The notes under the pieces were generated by a model, which worked only from the letters and a program-made list of their open reading frames with translations, searched no databases and had not been told where the DNA came from. Source: Sinosporangium album (GTDB lineage: Bacteria > Actinomycetota > Actinomycetes > Streptosporangiales > Streptosporangiaceae). Taken from it: a stretch of DNA of 64,000 bases. The DNA lies in NCBI RefSeq assembly GCF_900100605.1, contig NZ_FNCN01000008.1:1-64000 (forward strand), in the 5' to 3' direction. Below, piece after piece: positions 58,310 through 64,000 of this stretch; position 1 is the stretch's first letter; each line of letters opens with the position of its first letter. Both the position numbers and the translations under genes were made by a program.

Positions 58310-60433
58310 CTAGTAGGCGATCAACTTCTCCGCCTGTTTGGAAGTGATATTACCCCGAAGCTTGACCGGTACTGAGATGCGCCTTGGGTCCCCGTCCGAC
58401 GTGAACCGCATGTGGGGATGCTTGTCCAGCCATTCCAGCCAGTAGGTCGAACACCAGCGACGGCACTCGCCCTTCTTCCCGTTGCTCTGGATGCGTTGGA
58501 TGGCAAGACTGTCAAAATCCTTAGCAAACGGTGACCTTGACGGTTCCGCGCCGGCCAGAAAGACGCCCTTGAAGGCGTACGAGTCGCCGTCCCATGTGCC
58601 GCTGCGAGCGGTCTTCCGCGGCCTCGCGCTGTTGCCGTACGGCAACGCGAAGGTGGCCGACGGACCCGCCCCGAGCTTTTCCAGCATCCGCTCGGCCCGC
58701 ACGATCTGCTCACGGACCGCCTTCTTGCCCAGAACCCCGAGGTTGGCGTGCCCGATCGTGTGGTTGGCCACCTCGAAGCCCCGCTCGACGAGCCAGCGCA
58801 CGTGCCTGGCCTGCTCAGCGCGCTCCTCGTGCCCGAACGGCTGGTCGTTCACCCAGAACGTGGCGACCGGCCGGAATCCCGGATAGCGCTTGGCGACGTC
58901 GTAAATGATCCCCACCGCCGTGTCCGGCCGCGGCATTCCTTGATCGTCAAGTGCGAAATGGGTTTCATGCCCATCGTCGAACGTCAGCACCACGGGATAT
59001 GAGCCCGGAGGGACCGCGATATTCCCCGTCGCAAACTCCTTAGCGGTGATCGGCACATATCCCGCCTTCGCCAGGCGCTCCAGCTCCTTGCGCATCTGCT
59101 TCGGTGTGCGATCGATCGACGCCACGCGCTTTTTCACGATCCGGTGATACATGATCACCGGCACGAGCCCCGCCTCGTTGGCCTTCGCCTTCCGGGCCGA
59201 CTCCTCCGTCGCCGCCACCGGCGGCGGCAGAGCCGCCGACGGCAATTCCGGGGCCTTCGGCGCCGCCGCCTGCGTGGGCGACGCCCGCACCGGCGTCCTC
59301 TCAGCCGACGTCGGCGCCTCCTCACCCCCAGGAACCATTACAAAAAGGGCAACCAACGCAATAACCGCCACCACAACATTGGCCACCGCCACGCTCCGAG
59401 GCACCCGGGGCGGAAACCCCGGCCACCCCTCCGCCCCGCCGGCCCCGGCCGCGCCCGCCCCCACGGGCCCGCTCCCTGGTCCGTCGGCCCCCTCGGCACG
59501 CTCCCGATCCGCTCCCGACAATCCCCCACCCGCGGCGGCCCCAGGCACACCCCGCTGCCCGGCCCCCTCGGACAGGCCCCCAGCGGCCCCGCCTTCCACG
59601 GGCGACGCGGCCGACGCGGGCGAGCCCTCCCCCGAGACGGCAGGCGTGGCGGCACCGGCAGCGGCCTCGTCCCCGGCCTCAGCGCCCTCACCCAACGCGC
59701 GTCCGTCTTGCCTTAGGCCCGAACCGCCCCTCCCCGCCCCGTACGGCGCAGGCCCCGCCCGCCCGGCGGAACCCTCCCTGAACCTCCCGGGAATCCGCCC
59801 GGCCGGCACCGTGGCGTCCGGGTCCACGGCCTCGGTGCCCCGAGGCCCGGCATCGCCCGTGTCCCCGCCCTCGCCGGTGTCCTCACCCGTGTCCTCACCC
59901 GTGTCCTCGCCCCGCCCGGAGTCCCCCTCCGCACGCTGCTCCTGGGCCGAGCGCGCGACGCCGCCGGCCGGGCGCTCCTCCCCGCCACGGGAACCCTCCG
60001 TCGACAGGACGGCGGACACCCCTCCGCGACCACTTCCGGCACCGGCCTCGGACGACGGCTCATCGACCTCCGCGGCAGACGGACCGCCCCCCGCGGCCTC
60101 CTCGCCAGAACCCCGCCCGTCACCGCCCAGCCCGGCCCCTGCGGACCACTGCACCACACCGGAGGAGGATTTCCCGCCCCCGGAACCGGCCTCGGCGGGC
60201 GCCGGGTCGCCTCCAGAGGGCCGGTCCACGCCACTCAGACCAATCCGGTCGGTCCCCGCGTCGTCCGCCTCGGTGGGCGATGGGCCGCCGGTCTCCGACC
60301 CGGGCCTGTCCGACCCGCGACCGTCAGGCCACCGCTCCCGAGGGTCACGCCTCATCGGACGATCGCCACCATGCGGATGCGCGGACCTTTCCTCATCGAG
60401 CGGTTCACGTTCCTCCCGATCCTCGCCAGCCAA
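58310..60433 (-). CDS. Membrane-anchored polysaccharide deacetylase (NodB domain)
   Basis: A 707-residue protein. The first ~340 residues are disordered Gly/Ala/Glu/Pro-rich sequence with short repeats (GEDTGEDTGED). A membrane helix ('VAVANVVVAVIALVALFVMV', about 347-366) and an extracellular NodB deacetylase domain follow: 'LVPVIMYHRIVK', 'YPVVLTFDDGHETHF' (catalytic Asp-Asp) and 'FEVANHTIGHANL' (metal His pair). It should remove acetyl groups from cell-wall or other polysaccharides. The long cytosolic tail is unusual and may be a regulatory or localisation region. Confidence 0.85.
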   Translation of the reverse strand: MAGEDREEREPLDEERSAHPHGGDRPMRRDPRERWPDGRGSDRPGSETGGPSPTEADDAGTDRIGLSGVDRPSGGDPAPAEAGSGGGKSSSGVVQWSAGAGLGGDGRGSGEEAAGGGPSAAEVDEPSSEAGAGSGRGGVSAVLSTEGSRGGEERPAGGVARSAQEQRAEGDSGRGEDTGEDTGEDTGEGGDTGDAGPRGTEAVDPDATVPAGRIPGRFREGSAGRAGPAPYGAGRGGSGLRQDGRALGEGAEAGDEAAAGAATPAVSGEGSPASAASPVEGGAAGGLSEGAGQRGVPGAAAGGGLSGADRERAEGADGPGSGPVGAGAAGAGGAEGWPGFPPRVPRSVAVANVVVAVIALVALFVMVPGGEEAPTSAERTPVRASPTQAAAPKAPELPSAALPPPVAATEESARKAKANEAGLVPVIMYHRIVKKRVASIDRTPKQMRKELERLAKAGYVPITAKEFATGNIAVPPGSYPVVLTFDDGHETHFALDDQGMPRPDTAVGIIYDVAKRYPGFRPVATFWVNDQPFGHEERAEQARHVRWLVERGFEVANHTIGHANLGVLGKKAVREQIVRAERMLEKLGAGPSATFALPYGNSARPRKTARSGTWDGDSYAFKGVFLAGAEPSRSPFAKDFDSLAIQRIQSNGKKGECRRWCSTYWLEWLDKHPHMRFTSDGDPRRISVPVKLRGNITSKQAEKLIAY

Positions 60434-60731
60434 GCCACCCTCATCCCAACGGACCTAGACAAATCCCCACCAGCTTGAAGAACCCGCCTTGGCTCAGGTC
60501 TCTCTGTGCAGCCCACGGCCAAGCGGCGGAACACCGCCCCCACGGCAGACCTCGACCCGGCCGACCACCCACAGGCGACCAGGCCACCGCCCGGCGGCAA
60601 GCCGACCTGCCTGCCCCGACGCCCGAGCGGCCGACCGGCCGGCCACGCCACAAGCGACCGGCCCGCCGCCGGCCACCGGAAGGGGTGTCCACACGCCGAA
60701 CCGTCCAGGCGCGGAGCGATTCCGGGGCCGC
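60434..60731. other. Intergenic region between polA and the deacetylase gene
   Basis: No gene or clear terminator is seen. It is GC-rich with many CCGGCC-type short repeats. The promoter of the deacetylase gene should lie near 60440-60490 where GC drops. Confidence 0.4.
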
Positions 60732-63446
60732 TCAGTGGCCGGCGTCCTCCCATGTGCGGCCCACTCCGATGGAGACGGACAGCGGCACGCGCAGCGAATA
60801 CGCATTGGCCATCTGGGCCGTCACCACGTCACGGAGGTCGTCGAGTTCGCCCGGCGCGACCTCGAACACGAGCTCGTCGTGCACTTGGAGCAGCATGCGG
60901 GAGAGCATGCCGGCCTCGCGCAGGGCGCTGCGGACTTCGAGCATGGCGAGTTTGATGATGTCGGCGGCCGACCCCTGGATCGGGGCGTTGAGGGCCATGC
61001 GCTCGGCCATCTCCCGGCGCTGGCGGTTGTCGCTGGTCAGATCGGGCAGGTAGCGGCGGCGGCCCAGGATGGTCTCGGTGTAGCCGTCGTGGCGGGCCTG
61101 CTGGACGATGGCCTGGAGATAGTCGCGGACGCCGCCGAACTCCTGGAAGTATTCCTCTTTGAGCGCTTTCGCCTCCGCCACGGGAATATTGAGCTGCCCG
61201 GAGAGGCCGAAGTCGGACAGGCCGTAGGCCAGGCCGTAGTTCATAGCCTTGATGCGCGCCCGCAGTTCGCCGCTCACCTGCTCGGCGGGCAGGTCGAAGA
61301 CCCGCGCCGCGGTCGCCTGGTGGAAGTCGTGCCCCGACTCGAAGGCCCCGATGAGCGACTCGTCGCTGGACAGGTGGGCCATGATGCGCAGCTCGATCTG
61401 GCTGTAGTCGGCGGTCATCAGGGTCTCGTAGCCCGGCCCGACGGTGAAGCCCTGCCGGATGCGGCGGCCTTCGGAGGTGCGGATCGGGATGTTCTGCAGG
61501 TTGGGCTTCTCCGAGGAGAGGCGGCCGGTGGCGGCGACGATCTGGTTGAACGTGGTGTGGATGCGCTCGTCGTCGCCGATCTCCTTGATGAGCCCCTCGA
61601 CGGTGGTGCGCAGCCGCGTCTGGTCGCGGTGGCGCAGCAGGATCACCGGCAGCTCGTGCTCGGCCTGCCCGGCGAGGTGCTCGGTCTGCCCGGCGAGCCA
61701 CGCGAGGGCGTCGGCGTCGGTGGTGTAGCCGGTCTTGATCTTCTTGGTCTTGGGCAGCCCGAGCCTGACGAACAGGATCTCCTGCAGTTGCTTGGTCGAC
61801 CCCGGGTTGAACGGCTCGCCGACGACCCGGTGGGCCTCCTCCACCGCCTGCTTCACCGCCGCGCCGAACTCGGCCTCAAGCTCGGCGAAGTAGTGGCGGT
61901 CGGCCGCGATGCCGGCCCGCTCCAACTCGGCGATGACCGAGACCAGCGGAAGCTCCAGGTCCTGCAGCAGGTGCGTGCCGCCCCGCGGCTCCAGGTGGGC
62001 CTCAAGGGCCCCCGCGAGCTCGAGTACGGCGTGAGCCCGGATGGCGAGCTCCTCCCCCACCCGCTCGACCGGGTCGTCGAACAGCGCCGTCTGGCCGTTG
62101 TCACCGGTCTCGGCCCGCAGCTCGCGGTGGAGGTAGCGCATCACCAGGTCGTCGAGGGGGAACGACCGCTGGCCCGGCATGGCGAGGTAGGCGGCGAGCG
62201 CGGTGTCGCAGCCCAGCCCCCGCAGGTCGAGGCCGCGCGCCCACAGGGCGAGCATCGGCCCCTTGGCATCGTGGACGGCCTTCTCCTTGGTCTCGTCGGC
62301 GAGCCAGGCGGCGAGGGCGGTCTCGTCGGCCTCCGTCAGCGCGCTCGGGTCGAGGTGGGCCGCCACGCCGCCGGGGCCGGCGATGGCGATCGCGTCGATG
62401 GAACCGGTGCCGCTGCCGTACGAACCGCGGAAGGCGAGGCCGGCCCGCCCCTCCGGTAGGGCGCCGAGCCACGCGGCGACCTCACCGGGGCCGAGCGCGC
62501 GGGCCTCGACCTCGAAGCCCTCGGACTCGGCCTCCGCCTCGGTCGCGCCGAGCACCTTGAACAGGCGCTCGCGCAGCTCCCCGCGGAACTGGAGGGAGTC
62601 CAGGAGCTTGTGCACCTCGTCGCGCTCCCAGGGGCGCATGGTGAGCTCGCCCACCTCGACGTCGAGGGCGACGTCGCGCCGCAGCTCGGTGAGCCGCCGG
62701 TTGAGGAGCACCTGGTCGAGGTGGTCGCGGAGCTTGTCGCCGACCTTGCCCTTGACCTGGTCGACGCGGTTGACGAGCTCCTCCAGCGAGCCGAACTCCC
62801 GCACCCATTTGGCGGCGGTCTTCTCGCCGACGCCCGGGATGCTCAGCAGGTTGTCGCTCGGGTCGCCGCGCAGCGCGGCGAAGTCGGGGTATTGCCTCGG
62901 AGTGAGGCCGTATTTCTCCTCGACCGCCTCCGGCGTGAACCTGGTCATGTCGCTGATGCCGCGCCGCGTCATGAGCACCGTGATGCGCTCGTCGACGAGC
63001 TGGAGGGCGTCGCGGTCGCCGGTGACGACCAGCACGTCCATGTCGCGCTCGGAGGCGCGGGTGGCCAGCGTGGCGATCAGGTCGTCGGCCTCGAAGCCGG
63101 GCAGGGACAGGTGGTTGACGCCGATGGTGTCGAGCACCTCGAAGATGAGGCTGATCTGCCCGCGGAAGTCTTCCGGGGTCTCGGCCCGGTTGGCCTTGTA
63201 TTCCGCGTATTCCTCGTGGCGGAACGTCGGCTCGGACCGGTCGAAGGCCACGACGACGTGAGTGGGCCGCTCGTCGCGCAGGACGTTGGTCAGCATCGAG
63301 GTGAATCCGTAGACGGCCTCGGTGTGCTGCCCGTCGGTCGTGACGAGCTGGGCATCCTTCAGCGCGTAGAACGCCCGGTAGGCCAGGGAGTGCCCGTCCA
63401 ACAGGAGCAGGCGCGGACGGCTGGGGGTCGTTTCGGTCTTCGGCAC
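60732..63446 (-). CDS. polA: DNA polymerase I
   Basis: A 904-residue family A polymerase. The 5'-3' exonuclease domain (about 1-300) has 'LLLDGHSLAYRAFYALKD', 'GFEADDLIATLATRA' and 'GDPSDNLLSIPGVGEKTA'. The central 3'-5' exonuclease-like domain lacks the usual DxE motif, as in other actinobacteria. The polymerase domain has motif A 'MTADYSQIELRIMAHLSSDE', the finger helix 'RIKAMNYGLAYGLSDFGLSG' and motif C 'VHDELVFEV'. It fills gaps in repair and replaces Okazaki primers. The start is GTG 63446, seven bases after a TAGGCT -10-like element, suggesting a leaderless or near-leaderless transcript. Confidence 0.97.
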   Translation of the reverse strand: MPKTETTPSRPRLLLLDGHSLAYRAFYALKDAQLVTTDGQHTEAVYGFTSMLTNVLRDERPTHVVVAFDRSEPTFRHEEYAEYKANRAETPEDFRGQISLIFEVLDTIGVNHLSLPGFEADDLIATLATRASERDMDVLVVTGDRDALQLVDERITVLMTRRGISDMTRFTPEAVEEKYGLTPRQYPDFAALRGDPSDNLLSIPGVGEKTAAKWVREFGSLEELVNRVDQVKGKVGDKLRDHLDQVLLNRRLTELRRDVALDVEVGELTMRPWERDEVHKLLDSLQFRGELRERLFKVLGATEAEAESEGFEVEARALGPGEVAAWLGALPEGRAGLAFRGSYGSGTGSIDAIAIAGPGGVAAHLDPSALTEADETALAAWLADETKEKAVHDAKGPMLALWARGLDLRGLGCDTALAAYLAMPGQRSFPLDDLVMRYLHRELRAETGDNGQTALFDDPVERVGEELAIRAHAVLELAGALEAHLEPRGGTHLLQDLELPLVSVIAELERAGIAADRHYFAELEAEFGAAVKQAVEEAHRVVGEPFNPGSTKQLQEILFVRLGLPKTKKIKTGYTTDADALAWLAGQTEHLAGQAEHELPVILLRHRDQTRLRTTVEGLIKEIGDDERIHTTFNQIVAATGRLSSEKPNLQNIPIRTSEGRRIRQGFTVGPGYETLMTADYSQIELRIMAHLSSDESLIGAFESGHDFHQATAARVFDLPAEQVSGELRARIKAMNYGLAYGLSDFGLSGQLNIPVAEAKALKEEYFQEFGGVRDYLQAIVQQARHDGYTETILGRRRYLPDLTSDNRQRREMAERMALNAPIQGSAADIIKLAMLEVRSALREAGMLSRMLLQVHDELVFEVAPGELDDLRDVVTAQMANAYSLRVPLSVSIGVGRTWEDAGH

Positions 63447-63495
63447 ACTCGAAGCCTAGTCTCCATGTACGACGGAAAACTCATGCACGATAGAC

Positions 63496-63511
63496 AGGAG
63501 GCGCCTCCTTG
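63496..63511 (+). promoter_or_regulatory. Palindromic ribosome binding site of the thioesterase gene
   Basis: AGGAGGCGCCTCCT (63496-63509) is a perfect 14-bp palindrome containing the ribosome binding site, and its last T begins the TTG start codon at 63509. In RNA the AGGAG could pair with CTCCT across a GCGC loop. Confidence 0.6.
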
Positions 63512-63931
63512 ACGATGGCAAACCCCGACGATCTCCAGCGGCTCACCTCGGCGAACGGCGACAGCGCCGGCTCGCTCGCCTCACGCCTCGGCATCGAGAT
63601 CCTCGAACTGACCGCCGAGCGCGTGGTCGGCCGCATGCCGGTCGAGGGCAACACCCAGCCGTACGGCCTGCTGCACGGGGGCGCCTCGGTCGCACTGGCC
63701 GAGACCCTCGGCTCGGTGGGCGCGGCGCTGCACGCGGGTGGCGGGCGGATCGCCGTGGGCATCGAGATCAACGCCACCCACCACCGGTCGGCCGGCTCCG
63801 GTCATGTGACGGGTGTCGCGACTCGGGTCCACGGGGGCCGCAGCCTGGCGACATACGAGATCGAGATCACCGACGACCAGGGGCGCAGGCTGTGCACCTC
63901 CCGCCTCACCTGCATGTTGCGCGACGCGTGA
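63509..63931 (+). CDS. PaaI-family hotdog thioesterase
   Basis: A 140-residue hotdog-fold acyl-CoA thioesterase. Motifs are 'PYGLLHGGASVALAETLGSV', carrying the catalytic acidic/His region HGG...E, and 'EINATHHRSAGSGHVTGVAT'. The TTG at 63509 is seven bases from AGGAGG and is preferred to the ATG at 63515. It diverges from polA across 62 bp, a common actinobacterial pairing. It probably hydrolyses aromatic or short acyl-CoA. Confidence 0.92.
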   Translation: MTMANPDDLQRLTSANGDSAGSLASRLGIEILELTAERVVGRMPVEGNTQPYGLLHGGASVALAETLGSVGAALHAGGGRIAVGIEINATHHRSAGSGHVTGVATRVHGGRSLATYEIEITDDQGRRLCTSRLTCMLRDA

Positions 63932-64000
63932 ACGCGGGCGCCTGACGGACGCGTTCCCTCGGGCATCAGGGTTCTCGAATTCGTCTCGTGTCTTCCTTTG

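Noticed and set aside
1-64000. tRNA or rRNA genes, integrase or attachment sites bordering the defence locus
   Set aside because: I looked for tRNA-like sequences and recombinase genes near the boundaries and saw none; the only mobile-element trace is the IS607 remnant.

Overview
The window is high-GC DNA from a spore-former-type actinomycete. GTG and TTG starts are common, genes overlap as ATGA/GTGA/TGATG, and there are proteasome-type beta subunits, an actinobacterial four-domain S1 protein and a type I-E-like CRISPR repeat. The style suits Streptosporangiales (Nonomuraea, Streptosporangium and relatives), but nothing seen fixes the genus.

Positions 1-8.6 kb are mixed accessory genes: a cut-off serine hydrolase, a small HTH protein with two matching inverted repeats, a divergent SDR/XRE pair, two stand-alone proteasome beta-type proteins around a SnoaL-like gene, and a decayed IS607-family element. 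Positions 8.3-14.6 kb hold a small conserved protein, a DUF6745-like protein, an orphan two-repeat CRISPR array, and a four-gene cassette matching the poorly understood STM4011/4012/4013/4015 radical-SAM families (STM4014 not seen).

The centre, 14.8-36.7 kb, is the most interesting part. Two large operons diverge from one AT-richer spacer (20921-21159). The leftward one encodes a pseudokinase-like membrane protein, a P-loop GTPase, a GTPase-associated (GAP1-like) protein and two membrane proteins that recall a MotA/ZorA-MotB/ZorB pair. The rightward one encodes an EAD1-CHAT protease, a zinc-ribbon protein, an E1-like enzyme, an EAD1-ubiquitin-like-E2 fusion, a JAMM peptidase and a helical protein. 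It runs on without a break into an FtsH/Cdc48-like AAA ATPase, a MoxR ATPase, several ternary-system accessory proteins and a beta-propeller/vWA protein. The likely reading is a composite immune or conflict locus: ubiquitin-like tagging, ATP-driven remodelling, a caspase-like effector and a GTPase membrane module.

Positions 36.8-43.9 kb carry more genes of similar flavour (a macro-domain protein, a putative metalloenzyme with a TauD-type dioxygenase, a TPR regulator, an apparently frameshifted small protein and a 26-heptad coiled coil). Positions 44.1-55.8 kb form one leftward peptide-scavenging cluster: an oligopeptide ABC transporter with a fused permease-ATPase and two binding lipoproteins, a PucR regulator, two penicillin-recognising hydrolases and a broken S9 peptidase. 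From 55.8 kb to the end lie core genes: GNAT, rpsA with a clear promoter and terminator, a polysaccharide deacetylase, polA and a PaaI-type thioesterase.
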